A stretch of DNA of 64,000 bases from Bradyrhizobium macuxiense (GCF_007993935.1 NZ_VITY01000012.1:186001-250000); one strand, 5' to 3'. Shown: positions 1 to 8,771, counted from the first letter of the stretch. A program made the numbers and translations. The notes: a model not told the origin generated them from the sequence alone.

Positions 1-2360
1 GTGCGGTCGGCCGGCGAGCAGTACAGATCCCAGAACCAGAACATCAGCCCGCGGGTCAGGAAATAGCCGGCCGCGTTGTCGACATAGGATGGCCGGTCGA
101 AGGTCGAGTCGGTGACCGGGCAGATCAGGAGCTGGCCTGCGATCTCCGGCCCGCCGCGATCGCGCGCCAACTGGCAGGTGACGGCCGCGATGTTGCCGCC
201 GGCGCTCCAGCCCGCGACCAGCACCGGACCGGCCCTGCCGCCGAGCTCGGCGGTGTGGGCCGCGATCCAGCGCGTCGCCGCATAGCCGTCCTCGGCCGCG
301 GCCGGGAAGCGATGCTCGGGCGCGTGGCGATAGCCGACGCTGACGATGATCATGCCGGTGCGCCGGCATAGATCGCGGCAGAACGGGTCGTCCGACAGCT
401 CGTCGCCGAGCACCCAGCCGCCGCCGTGGAAATACACCACGACCGGATGCGGCCCCGGCGTCGATGGCCGATACAGCTTGTAAGGCAGCGGGCCGTCCGC
501 GCCCTGCAGCAGGCCGGTGCCGACCTCGCCGACCGGTCGTCCCGCGGGACGGCCCTTGTTGAACTCGGTGAGGAAGTCGCGCGCGCCCTGCGCGCCCATC
601 GTCTCGAGCGGCGGCAGGTTCATCTCGCCGAGCAGGTTCAGCACCAGCCGCACGTCCGGCTGCAGCCGCACGATCTCGCCGTCATTGCACTGCTCGGCAA
701 CGCCGGGGCCCGAGAGCCTAAAGCCCAGCATGCCGCGGCCGACCACCTCGTTGCAGATGCTGCGATACGGACCGACGCCACCCGTGTAAGGCATCACGCC
801 CTGCGGCTTGCCGGGCACGTTGGCGCCCGTGTACCAGGTGTTGGCGAGCCGGTGCAGCGTCAGCGTCGCGCAATCGGCCATGTGGCGTTCCCAGCCGGCC
901 TGCGCGGCCTCGGTTGCCTCCATCGTGGTGAAGCCGGCATCGCGCAGCGCGGCGATCCGCTCGACCACCCAGTCGACATGCTGCTCGATCGAGACCGCCA
1001 TGTTCGACAGCACCGACGGGCTGCCCGGGCCGGTGATCATGAACAAATTGGGGAAGCCCGCGACGGTGACGCCGAGATAGGTCTGCGGTCCGTGCGCCCA
1101 GACATCCGACAGCGACTTGCCGCCGCGGCCGGAGATCGGATGCACAGCCATGATCGCGCCGGTCATCGCGTCGAAGCCGGTGGCGAACACGATGACGTCG
1201 ACATCGAAGCTGCGCCCGTTGGTCGAGATGCCGCTGGCGGTGATCGCCTTGATCGGCTCCTGCCGCAGGTTTACCAGCGTGACGTTCGGGCGGTTGTAGG
1301 TCGCATAGTAATTGGTATCGAGGCAGGGACGCTTGGCGCCGAACGGATGATCGTGCGGGGCCAGCGCCGCGGCGGTCTCCGGATCCTTGACCACGGCGCC
1401 GATCTTCTCGCGGATCAGGTCAGCGACGAGCTTGTTGCCGTCGACATCGACCGCCTGGTCGGCCCACAGCTGGGTCAGGATGTGCACGAGGTCACCCGCC
1501 GCCCACGCCTTCTCGAACCGCTCGCGGCGTTCGGCATCGCTCAATTGCCAGCTCACAACGGTCTGCTGCGGATAGGGCACGCCGGCCATCGACCAGCGCG
1601 CCTGCTCGCGATAGGCGGCGCGGTCGGTTTCGAAATAGGTCTTGCGATCCTCCGGCGACGGGCCGTTGCCGGCGGGCAATGCGAAATTCGGCGTGCGCTG
1701 GAACACGGTGAGTTGCGCGGCCTGCTCGGCGATCAACGGGATCGACTGGATGCCCGACGATCCGGTGCCGATCACGGCGACGCGCTTGCCCTTGAGATCG
1801 ACGCCCTGATGCGGCCAGCGGCCGGTGAAATAGATTTCGCCCTTGAAGTCCTTGACGCCGTCGATCTCCGGCGGCTTCGGCGACGACAGGCAGCCGGTCG
1901 CCATGATGTAGTAGCGGCAGGAGACATTGGCGCCGTTGTTGGTCGAGATCTGCCAGCGCGCGGTCGCGTCATCCCAGGTCGCCTGCGTGACCTTGGTGCC
2001 GAACCTGATATCGCGGCGCAGATCGTAGCGGTCGGCAACGAAGCCGAGATAGCGCAGGATCTCCGGCTGGGTCGCGTATTTCTCCGACCAGGTCCACGCC
2101 TGATCGAGCTCCGGATCGAACGTGTAGCTGTAATCGATGGTCTGGATGTCGCAACGCGCGCCGGGATACCTGTTCCAGTACCAGGTGCCGCCGACATCGG
2201 CGCCCTCTTCGAGCGCGACTGCCGAGAAGCCCGCCTTGCGCAGCCGATGCAGCAGATAGAGACCCGCGAAACCGGCGCCGACGACCGCGACGTCGACTTG
2301 CTGCGTGGTTCCGCTGTGCGTGGAGTCCGAAGCGCGTGCTGCAACTGCTGCGTCTGGCAT
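1..2360 (-). CDS. Baeyer-Villiger-type flavin monooxygenase fused to an alpha/beta hydrolase (3' end outside window)
   Basis: The frame starts at an ATG behind a GGGAGGA ribosome site and stays open to the left edge (786 codons visible). Residues about 22-540 are a flavin monooxygenase: FAD Rossmann motif GAGFAG at 28-33, GGTWYWNRYPG near 60-75 and NADPH motif GTGSSG at 198-203. The Baeyer-Villiger fingerprint FxGxxxHxxxWP is present at 172-183, but Phe178 replaces the central His. From about residue 560 the same frame continues as a hormone-sensitive-lipase-type hydrolase with oxyanion motif HGGG (645-648) and nucleophile motif GWSAGG (Ser719). By family knowledge a monooxygenase would turn a ketone into an ester and a hydrolase could cleave it; that coupling is inferred. 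The hydrolase Asp/His region lies outside the window. Confidence 0.88.
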   Translation of the reverse strand, partial: MPDAAVAARASDSTHSGTTQQVDVAVVGAGFAGLYLLHRLRKAGFSAVALEEGADVGGTWYWNRYPGARCDIQTIDYSYTFDPELDQAWTWSEKYATQPEILRYLGFVADRYDLRRDIRFGTKVTQATWDDATARWQISTNNGANVSCRYYIMATGCLSSPKPPEIDGVKDFKGEIYFTGRWPHQGVDLKGKRVAVIGTGSSGIQSIPLIAEQAAQLTVFQRTPNFALPAGNGPSPEDRKTYFETDRAAYREQARWSMAGVPYPQQTVVSWQLSDAERRERFEKAWAAGDLVHILTQLWADQAVDVDGNKLVADLIREKIGAVVKDPETAAALAPHDHPFGAKRPCLDTNYYATYNRPNVTLVNLRQEPIKAITASGISTNGRSFDVDVIVFATGFDAMTGAIMAVHPISGRGGKSLSDVWAHGPQTYLGVTVAGFPNLFMITGPGSPSVLSNMAVSIEQHVDWVVERIAALRDAGFTTMEATEAAQAGWERHMADCATLTLHRLANTWYTGANVPGKPQGVMPYTGGVGPYRSICNEVVGRGMLGFRLSGPGVAEQCNDGEIVRLQPDVRLVLNLLGEMNLPPLETMGAQGARDFLTEFNKGRPAGRPVGEVGTGLLQGADGPLPYKLYRPSTPGPHPVVVYFHGGGWVLGDELSDDPFCRDLCRRTGMIIVSVGYRHAPEHRFPAAAEDGYAATRWIAAHTAELGGRAGPVLVAGWSAGGNIAAVTCQLARDRGGPEIAGQLLICPVTDSTFDRPSYVDNAAGYFLTRGLMFWFWDLYCSPADR

Positions 2361-2525
2361 GCCATTCCTCCCGTATGTTTTGATTTTGCGGAAGGCTAGC
2401 CTTGTGCTTTCAGTTTGTCATCACGACAAACGCAATCTGAGGTCGCCGCAATTGTGACGTGCGCGGCCTGGAGCAGGATGCGCAGCGTGTGGACGCAAGT
2501 GTCGACGCGGTTGCAAACTCTGATC

Positions 2526-2631
2526 CGTCACCCTGAGGAGCGCGCCCTTGCGCGCGTCTCGAAGGGTCGACGGCCACCAGCGGGGCCGTACATCCTTCGA
2601 GACGCCGCTTCGCGGCTCCTCAGGATGACGG
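2526..2631. repeat. Extragenic palindromic repeat (CACCCTGAGG family), copy 1
   Basis: The left end reads CGTCACCCTGAGGAGC and the right end GCTCCTCAGGATGACGG, so the arms are nearly complementary. Inner arms GTCTCGAAGGGT and ATCCTTCGAGAC also pair. A second copy lies at 9010-9112. The element fills most of the gap between the monooxygenase promoter region and the SDR stop. Confidence 0.85.
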
Positions 2632-2645
2632 GTTTGGCACACGCC

Positions 2646-3350
2646 TCAAATCGACCGCATCAATCCGCCATCGACGCGGATGTTCTGGCCGGTGATGTAG
2701 CCCGCGCCGTCGGAGACCAGGAAGGCGATGGTCGCGGCGATCTCCTCCGCCTTGCCGTAGCGCTTCATCGGCACGCTGTCGCGGCGCTCGTCGGTTGCCG
2801 GCAGGCTGTCGATCCAGCCCGGCAGCACATTGTTCATGCGGACATTGCTGGCGGCGTAGCTGTCGGTGAACAGCTTGGTGAACGCGGCGAGCCCGGCGCG
2901 GAACACCGCCGAGGTCGGAAACATCGCGCTCGGCTCGAAGGCCCAGGCGGTGGAGATATTGACGATCGCGCCCGATTTCTGCGCCTGCATGTGAGGTGCG
3001 ACGAGGCGCGTCGGACGGATCACGTTCATCAGATAGACGTCGAGACCGACGTGCCACTGCTCATCGGTCAATTCGAGCACGCCCGCACGCGGGCCGTGGC
3101 CGGCGCTGTTGACCAGCGCGTCGATGCGGCCCCAGCGCACCATCACGCCGTCGACGGCGCGCTTCAGATCATCGTTGGAACGGTTCGAGCCGGTGAAGCC
3201 GAGGCCGCCGAGCTCGCTGGCCAGCGCTTCGCCCTTGCCCGACGACGACAGGATCGCAACGCGAAATCCATCTGCGGCCAACCGCCGCGCCGCAGCAGCG
3301 CCCATGCCGCTGCCGCCCGCGGTGACGAGTGCGACTTTCCCTGCTGCCAT
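2646..3350 (-). CDS. SDR-family protein with altered catalytic Tyr/Lys
   Basis: A 234-residue single-domain short-chain dehydrogenase/reductase fold. The dinucleotide motif TAGGSGMG is at residues 10-17 and an NSAG motif (normally NNAG) near 85. The catalytic Ser is kept in NIST (Ser133), but the YxxxK pair is replaced by Ser147 and Arg151 in SAVFR. The C-terminal segment DGAGYITGQNIRVDGG is typical of the family. The protein may therefore bind NAD(P) without normal dehydrogenase chemistry. The ATG at 3350 was chosen because an upstream in-frame extension would translate a palindromic repeat. Substrate unknown. Confidence 0.85.
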   Translation of the reverse strand: MAAGKVALVTAGGSGMGAAAARRLAADGFRVAILSSSGKGEALASELGGLGFTGSNRSNDDLKRAVDGVMVRWGRIDALVNSAGHGPRAGVLELTDEQWHVGLDVYLMNVIRPTRLVAPHMQAQKSGAIVNISTAWAFEPSAMFPTSAVFRAGLAAFTKLFTDSYAASNVRMNNVLPGWIDSLPATDERRDSVPMKRYGKAEEIAATIAFLVSDGAGYITGQNIRVDGGLMRSI

Positions 3351-3391
3351 GACTGATATCCCTGTTGGTGACGAGGCCGATGCTGATATTT

Positions 3392-3440
3392 GAGCATGAT
3401 CTTTTCGGAAAACCGCTTCGCACTTTTCCGGATCATGCTC
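3392..3440. repeat. Palindromic repeat (GAGCATGATC family), copy 1
   Basis: Arms GAGCATGATC and GATCATGCTC flank inner complementary runs TTTTCGGAAAA and TTTTCCG. The same element, partly degenerate, occurs at 20303-20350. It lies just upstream of the SDR start. Confidence 0.8.
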
Positions 3441-3491
3441 AGGTCTATCATCAAGGATCGCGCCGCGCGACACCCAGGGTGATGTCGGCGC

Positions 3492-3812
3492 TCACGACGA
3501 GGTCGCGGCAAGCGCAATCAAGACGACGAAGACGCCAAGCGGTACGAGGTGCGAGAAGTCGCGGTGGCGTAGAACAGTGAAAACCGCGGCCACAATGATA
3601 GCCGCCCCGAGGGCGATGCCGACAATGCGGCTGACGGGAAGCGCAATCAGAACGGCGCTGATGATTTCCAGTCCACCGGTAAGAATCCCCCACCAGATCG
3701 GGTAACCCCACCGGGCGAAATCGCTTTGCGTCGCGGACGTGCTGATCGCGTTGAAGACGACTGCGCCAAAGAAGCCGGCAGCGAGGAGCCAGATTGAAAT
3801 GGCATGCATCAT
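3492..3812 (-). CDS. DoxX-like four-helix membrane protein
   Basis: 106 residues with four hydrophobic segments (about 5-24, 38-59, 63-83 and 88-104), a DoxX-like layout. The start is one base past the stop of the upstream DUF4267 gene, so the two are almost certainly cotranscribed and probably translationally coupled. Both lie divergent to the TetR regulator at 4270. The family assignment rests on length and hydrophobicity pattern more than on diagnostic residues; substrate unknown. Confidence 0.7.
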   Translation of the reverse strand: MMHAISIWLLAAGFFGAVVFNAISTSATQSDFARWGYPIWWGILTGGLEIISAVLIALPVSRIVGIALGAAIIVAAVFTVLRHRDFSHLVPLGVFVVLIALAATSS

Positions 3813-3813
3813 C

Positions 3814-4197
3814 TCAGGCTGCTCCCATGATCAAGGGGATAGCGGCAAGGATCATGATCACCGCCGTGAGACCGTGCATCCCGAAGGCACTCTTTGGGGA
3901 GCCTTTCGCGGCGAGAATGAGCAGCATGTCGCCGACCGGGATGATGGCTTCAACAAGCAGGATGAGGCCGACATCTCTCGGAGTGCCGAACGCCATGAAC
4001 GCCAGCACGACCAATCCCGCGACAACGTCACGCACCCCTTTGAGGCGAAGCCACCAGGCGATGTTGGTGCCGCTTTCGGGAAGCGGCAGACCGAAACTGC
4101 GCGTCATGGTCCTCGGGCTCGCGACGTAGCCGATGCCGATCGCGATAATTCCGAGGGCGACGAGCAGTCCCGTGCCGAGCGCAAGCCATTGCATCAC
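3814..4197 (-). CDS. DUF4267-like membrane protein
   Basis: 127 residues with four predicted membrane segments. The GVRDVVAGLVVLA segment and the short SPRTMTRSFGLP motif after the first helix resemble DUF4267 proteins. First gene of a two-gene unit with the DoxX-like gene, starting 24 bp from the palindromic operator region shared with the divergent TetR gene, so repression by that regulator is likely. Function unknown. Confidence 0.7.
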   Translation of the reverse strand: MMQWLALGTGLLVALGIIAIGIGYVASPRTMTRSFGLPLPESGTNIAWWLRLKGVRDVVAGLVVLAFMAFGTPRDVGLILLVEAIIPVGDMLLILAAKGSPKSAFGMHGLTAVIMILAAIPLIMGAA

Positions 4198-4220
4198 TCT
4201 GTTCTCCTTCTAGTAAAGGA

Positions 4221-4256
4221 TATCTAGCATTGCTAGATAAATAGCATTGCTAGATT
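4221..4256. promoter_or_regulatory. Tandem palindromic operator for the divergent TetR regulator
   Basis: The first site is a perfect 9+1+9 inverted repeat, TATCTAGCA T TGCTAGATA (4221-4239). A second site, centred 17 bp downstream at 4247, repeats the core TAGCATTGCTAGAT with a weaker left arm. Both lie between the TetR gene and the DUF4267/DoxX pair, the expected place for an operator controlling both directions. Confidence 0.75.
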
Positions 4257-4269
4257 GTCAAGCATCGGT

Positions 4270-4905
4270 ATGATTTTGAAATGGTTGAACCTTCCAGATT
4301 CGGGAGATCGAGGATTGGGTACCGCTGAGCGAAAAGGCAGAGACCGGGCTGCGCGCGAGCAGCGCATTGTCGCGGCCGCGCGGGCGATCGCGGAGCGCGA
4401 AGGATGGGATGCCGTTACGGTCCGCCGCCTCGCCGACGAGATCGAATACAGCCAGCCTGTCCTCTACTCCCATTTCACGAACCGGGATGCGATCGTTGCG
4501 GCAGTTGCAGTCGAGGGTTTCAAGGAACTCACGGCCGCACTTCGCGACGCGGCGAGCGGATCGACGGGACGAAACGCACTCAAGAACGTCGCTCTGGCCT
4601 ATCTCGCCTTTGCGCTGGATCGTCCCGCGCTTTACGACGCCATGTTTGTCCTGCCAACGGATTTGCGGTTCGCCGAAGCTGGCACCAGACCCGAACTGCG
4701 GGCCGGTTTCGAAGCACTTGCGGCGGTCGTCGCGCCGTTTTGCGTCGAGGTCGCCGACGTGACCGAGACGTTTTGGGCAGCCCTTCATGGGGTCGCCACA
4801 CTCGAACGTTCAGGCAGAATTCGGCCCAGCGCGCGCAACGAGCGCATCGCGCTTGTTGTGCGGGCGATCGTCGTTTCAGGAAAGAGGCCGCGTGCTGGTG
4901 GCTGA
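4270..4905 (+). CDS. TetR-family transcriptional regulator with WHG-type C-terminal domain
   Basis: The N-terminal helix-turn-helix covers roughly residues 20-65, with RIVAAARAIAEREGW, VRRLADEI and QPVLYSHFTNRDAI as the expected three-helix pattern. The C-terminal part contains FWAALHGVATLER, matching the WHG ligand-binding domain. It faces the DoxX/DUF4267 pair across two palindromes and probably represses both directions. Start uncertain: a TTG at 4255 would place the second operator inside the gene, and a TTG at 4315 behind GGGAG is also possible. Ligand unknown. Confidence 0.85.
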   Translation: MILKWLNLPDSGDRGLGTAERKGRDRAAREQRIVAAARAIAEREGWDAVTVRRLADEIEYSQPVLYSHFTNRDAIVAAVAVEGFKELTAALRDAASGSTGRNALKNVALAYLAFALDRPALYDAMFVLPTDLRFAEAGTRPELRAGFEALAAVVAPFCVEVADVTETFWAALHGVATLERSGRIRPSARNERIALVVRAIVVSGKRPRAGG

Positions 4906-5099
4906 GACAGTTCGGACGCTTGCTGGCGAACTTGCTCGCGCGGAAAAATGAGCCGGTGGGCCTATGAATTCGAGGGGGATACCGCAGCGTGATGTAGACG
5001 CAGAATAAGTGCCGTCACGTCGCGCGGAAATCGTGCGCTTTGCCTCGCCGGATCAATTGAGGCATGGTGAGCATTGTCCTTTCACCATATCCGGACCAC

Positions 5100-5918
5100 A
5101 TGACCTCCCTCCTCCGACACCTCGTCATCGCGGCCGTGCTGCTGTTCGCCGGTCCCGCCGTCGCCCAGACCCGGTCCATCATCGTCGCCTCGACGACATC
5201 GACCGAGCAGTCCGGCCTGTTCGGCTATCTCCTGCCGCGCTTTTCGGAGACCTCGGGCATTGCAGTGAAGGTGGTCGCGGTCGGCACCGGACAGGCACTC
5301 GACATCGGACGGCGCGGCGATGCAGATGTCGTGTTCGTGCACGATCGCGTGGCCGAGGACAAATTCCTGGCCGAGGGTTTTGCGACCAGGCGATACGACG
5401 TGATGTACAATGATTTCGTGATCGTCGGCCCGAAGGCCGATCCGGCGCACATCGCCGGCGACAAGGATGTCGCGGACGCCCTGCGCAAGATTGCCGCGAC
5501 CAAATCGCCCTTCGTCTCGCGCGGCGACCGTTCCGGAACACACGAGGCCGAGCTGCGGCTCTGGAAGGATGCCGGCGTCGATCTCGCTTCCGCAAAGGGG
5601 CAATGGTACCGCGAGATCGGCCAGGGCATGGGTCCGGCGCTCAACATGGCGGCGGCGACGAATGCCTATGTGCTGTCCGACCGCGGCACCTGGCTGTCGT
5701 TCAAGAACCGCGGCGAGCTCGCCGTGCTGACCGAAGGCGACCGGCGGCTGTTCAATCAGTACGGCGTGATGCTGGTCAATCCGGCGAAGCATCCGACGGT
5801 GAAGGCGGCGGACGGACAGGCCTTCATCGACTGGCTGATCTCGCCGGCCGGGCAGTCGATCATCGCCGGCTACAAGGTCGGCGGCGAGCAGCTATTTTTC
5901 CCCAACGCCGCGCACTAG
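5100..5918 (+). CDS. tupA: Tungstate ABC transporter substrate-binding protein TupA
   Basis: 272 residues with a signal peptide ending near AVAQ. Hallmarks of the TupA subgroup are present: STTSTEQSGL after the signal, GTGQALDIGRRGDADV, MYNDFVIVGPK, SRGDRSGTHEAELRLWK and GQGMGPALNMA. The SRGD and TTST segments form the oxyanion pocket in this family. The ATG at 5100 gives the cleanest signal peptide; an ATG at 5064 would add 12 residues. It runs towards the permease gene and their 3' ends overlap by 27 bp. No tupC ATPase is seen in the window. Confidence 0.9.
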   Translation: MTSLLRHLVIAAVLLFAGPAVAQTRSIIVASTTSTEQSGLFGYLLPRFSETSGIAVKVVAVGTGQALDIGRRGDADVVFVHDRVAEDKFLAEGFATRRYDVMYNDFVIVGPKADPAHIAGDKDVADALRKIAATKSPFVSRGDRSGTHEAELRLWKDAGVDLASAKGQWYREIGQGMGPALNMAAATNAYVLSDRGTWLSFKNRGELAVLTEGDRRLFNQYGVMLVNPAKHPTVKAADGQAFIDWLISPAGQSIIAGYKVGGEQLFFPNAAH

Positions 5919-6590
5919 CACAAACGCGACCGTGCTGACGCTGACGCTCAGCGCAAGCAGGATCACACCAAGACCGAGACCAAGCGCCAGTTCACCCTTG
6001 CTGGTCTCGAGCGCAATCGCGGTCGTCATCGTTCGCGTGTAGCCGCTGATATTGCCGCCCACGATGATGATGGCGCCGACCTCCGCAATGGCGCGGCCGA
6101 AGGCGGCGAGGAACGCGGTGAGCAGCGAGGCGCGCCCCAGCGAGAACACCAGCGCAAGGCTGCGCAGGCGCGACAGGCCATCGGTCCGGATCAGGTCGGC
6201 ATATTCCGCCCACAGCAGCGCGATGGGACGATGCACCAGCGCCACCACGATCGGCGTGGCCAGGATGACCTGCGCCACCACCATCGCCGTCGGCGTGAAC
6301 AACAGACCGGCGGAGCCCAGCGGCCCCGATCGCGACAGCAAGAGATAGAGCCCAAGGCCGACCACGACCGGCGGCAGGCCGAGACAGGCATTGGCCAGCA
6401 CGATCACCGCCTGCCGGCCGCGAAATCTGGAGATCGCGAGCCAGCCGCCGATCGGCGCCCCGATCAGCAGCGCGAGCAGGCTCGCCAACAGGCTGACGCG
6501 CAACGACAGTGCCACAATCCCGAGCAACTCCGGATCGCGGCCGGCGATCAGTGAGACCGCCGCCGTGATCGACTGTGCGAAGTCATTCAT
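5892..6590 (-). CDS. tupB: Tungstate ABC transporter permease TupB
   Basis: 232 residues, five to six membrane helices and the inner-membrane permease loop with AFGRAIAEVGAIIIVGGN (the EAA motif that contacts the ATPase). GYTRTMTTAIALETSKGE follows as in TupB/ModB-type permeases. It is transcribed convergently to tupA and the last nine codons overlap the end of tupA. In most genomes tupA, tupB and tupC are collinear, so this arrangement is odd. The receiver gene lies 21 bp upstream on the same strand and may be cotranscribed. Confidence 0.88.
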   Translation of the reverse strand: MNDFAQSITAAVSLIAGRDPELLGIVALSLRVSLLASLLALLIGAPIGGWLAISRFRGRQAVIVLANACLGLPPVVVGLGLYLLLSRSGPLGSAGLLFTPTAMVVAQVILATPIVVALVHRPIALLWAEYADLIRTDGLSRLRSLALVFSLGRASLLTAFLAAFGRAIAEVGAIIIVGGNISGYTRTMTTAIALETSKGELALGLGLGVILLALSVSVSTVAFVLVRGVGEK

Positions 6591-6611
6591 CTTGCGGAAG
6601 CGATCGTTCGC

Positions 6612-6995
6612 TCAGGCCGGCGCGCCGTTCTTCAGCAGTTTGGCGATCGCCGCAACCAGCTCGTCGGGCGAGAACGGCTTGTTCAGCAGCACGCTGTCGG
6701 GCACGCCCCTCGTCGGCCACTCATCGCCGCCACCGCCGGTGATGTAGAGTACCGGGAACGACGGATCGATCTCACGGGCGCCGCGCGCCACACGCCAGCC
6801 ATCGAGCCGGCCCAGCAGGCGGATGTCGGTGACCAGTGCACTGTATTTGGTGCGGAACGCCTTCAGCAGCGTCAGGGCTTCCTCGCCCGAGCCTGCGATC
6901 GCCGGCTCGTAGCCGCCATCCCTCAGGGCGTCCTCCACCATCATCTGAAGATCACGATCGTCTTCGATGACGAGAATGATCGGAGCGTCTTGCAA
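6612..6995 (-). CDS. Stand-alone response-regulator receiver protein
   Basis: 127 residues forming a single receiver domain: acidic pocket Glu11-Asp12-Asp13, phospho-acceptor Asp57 in LVTDIRL, Thr86 in YITGG and Lys106 in LLNKPF. There is no output domain, so it acts through protein contacts or in a phosphorelay. No histidine kinase is adjacent. Same strand as tupB with a 21 bp gap; a functional link to tungstate uptake is only possible. Confidence 0.88.
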   Translation of the reverse strand: MQDAPIILVIEDDRDLQMMVEDALRDGGYEPAIAGSGEEALTLLKAFRTKYSALVTDIRLLGRLDGWRVARGAREIDPSFPVLYITGGGGDEWPTRGVPDSVLLNKPFSPDELVAAIAKLLKNGAPA

Positions 6996-7110
6996 AGCTA
7001 TCCCCCAGAAATCAGCCGGGTGCGCTCCCGGCTCCGAAGCATATGCAGAATAAAAGTGGCCACCGTTTGCACGGTGTCACCCAGTAATAATACGGGTATC
7101 AGACGCGTCC

Positions 7111-8325
7111 CTATTCGTCGGCGAATTCGTCTTCTTCGTTGACCCCCGCCTTACCCCGCGGGGCCGGCTTTCTGCCGCCAAGCGATCCTGTGACATAAGG
7201 TTCGCGCGTTGCATAGGGGTTACGGCCGCCGGCGCGCGCCGCGACCTCTTCGCCGGAGACGGCGGCGGGCTGGCAGATCAGGCGCCGGCTGGCTCGGCGC
7301 ATCAGGTCCACATGGATGTGGTCGTAGTGATAGACGTTGGAACCCGGCGCCAGCACCGTGGTGAATTGCTGGCAGGCGGCGGCCTGGACATCGCGCAGGA
7401 AGCCCTGCTCTTCCGGCAGACCCTTCCAGCCATCCTTCACCGAGATGCGGCGGCCGTCAGACAGCGTGAAGGCCGCGATATCGAGCGCATTGCCGAACGC
7501 GTGCTCGGAAATATGCGCGTGCGAATTGCCGTTCATGCCGCGGCACGAGTAGGCCGAGATCTGCTTGATCTCGACGACGCGCGCGCCGAACCAGCGCTGT
7601 GCCGCCGGCTGCACGGAATCCGCGAGCCAGCGCTCGAGCACCGAGACGATCGGGCACGCCAGCGTCGCCGCCGGCTTCACCGCGACCGGGCCGACCGTCC
7701 CCACCGGGTTGCCGTTCGACGGACCGAGCCGCGGCGGCGGCGCGTCCTGAGGCTGCTGGGAATAGGGCGCAGGTGAATAAGGCGCGGCCGCGCCCTCGCG
7801 CTGCGGATTGCGCGGCAGGCCCGGATAATAGGGTCGCTCACCGCTTGCATCGGGCGAGCCTTCCGGCGGCAGGTCGATCTCGCCCTGCTGCGGCGGCACG
7901 CCGGGGGCCGACAGCGACACCGGTCCGTTCGGCTGGCGGCCATAGTTCGGCTGGCTGACGGCCTGATCGGAATACGGCGCCTGCGCGGGCGGCGGGCTGG
8001 GCTGACGATTGATCGGCCAACGCGGCTGGTTGCCGACCGACGCCGGTGGACGCAGGCTGTCGTCGGCAAATCCGTAAGCCGAGCTGGCTTCGCCGAGCGC
8101 GGCGACCTTGAGCGGGAACTCGGCGCCGCAGACACCGGGGCCGGAAATCGGATCGATGCGGACGAGGTCGGGTCCTTCTTTGACCGCGCCTGATTTCAGG
8201 CAAGCGGCCTCGGCCTCGGCCCGCCACGGTTCGCGCTCGGCAGTCTGGAACAGACCGCGGCCGCAACCAGCAAGCGACACAAGGACAAGGGAGCCGACGA
8301 GATACAAACGAACTCCACGCGTCAT
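7111..8325 (-). CDS. Extensin-family lipoprotein with Pro-rich linker
   Basis: 404 residues. A lipoprotein signal with lipobox SLAGC (Cys21) is followed by a conserved Cys-containing segment, a long Pro/Gln/Ala/Gly-rich linker (about 95-215), and an extensin-like C-terminal domain (about 225-350). That domain has the motifs CRGMNG, SEHAFGNALDIAAF and YHYDHIHVDL; the His/Asp pattern resembles metal-binding M15-type folds. It is probably an envelope-anchored protein acting on or near peptidoglycan, but the family has no firmly assigned reaction. The C-terminus is charged and acidic. Confidence 0.85.
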   Translation of the reverse strand: MTRGVRLYLVGSLVLVSLAGCGRGLFQTAEREPWRAEAEAACLKSGAVKEGPDLVRIDPISGPGVCGAEFPLKVAALGEASSAYGFADDSLRPPASVGNQPRWPINRQPSPPPAQAPYSDQAVSQPNYGRQPNGPVSLSAPGVPPQQGEIDLPPEGSPDASGERPYYPGLPRNPQREGAAAPYSPAPYSQQPQDAPPPRLGPSNGNPVGTVGPVAVKPAATLACPIVSVLERWLADSVQPAAQRWFGARVVEIKQISAYSCRGMNGNSHAHISEHAFGNALDIAAFTLSDGRRISVKDGWKGLPEEQGFLRDVQAAACQQFTTVLAPGSNVYHYDHIHVDLMRRASRRLICQPAAVSGEEVAARAGGRNPYATREPYVTGSLGGRKPAPRGKAGVNEEDEFADE

Positions 8326-8771
8326 GGCGCGGAGGTTCTGCGAATTTGATTAAAAGACTCTTCAACGCAATTCGATGGAATGATTTCAGGCGTTCTTAAC
8401 CATGCGCTGGAACCCGACACGCAACGCGCACCTTGCCCAGTGCTTGTTGCGTCGGCAACTGACGAAGGCGCCGCGTCACGCAACAGAGATGCGAGGAGAT
8501 CGCCGCTCGTGTCGTGACGGAGATCGCATCGGCATTCGACATCCGTGTCCGGCGCAAATTCAGCTGGAGATAGTTGTTTCTAACATCACAACCGAAGTCG
8601 GGAACGGACGGACGGTATCCCGTACTGGTGGCGCATAGCTCCTTCGCGACGCCCTGGAATATATTTGCGACCGCTTCAACGCCTTGATTCGGCGTCTGTT
8701 TGAGCCACGCGCCGCAATGCGGCATTGCGCGGGAACACCGGGCCGGACAGCACCGCTGACTTTATCGGCCG
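8326..8771. other. Non-coding stretch upstream of the small membrane peptide
   Basis: About 450 bp between the extensin gene start and the EcfG promoter. Short open frames exist on both strands but lack ribosome sites, family motifs or coherent composition. It probably holds the extensin promoter; nothing else recognised. Confidence 0.5.

Noticed and set aside
426..2399. 657-codon open frame on the plus strand opposite the monooxygenase fusion
   Set aside because: It is the antisense of a gene with clear motifs; its composition is Arg/Ala/Asp-rich and it has no family motif.
6612..6995. Receiver gene as part of a full two-component system
   Set aside because: No histidine kinase or DNA-binding domain is adjacent.
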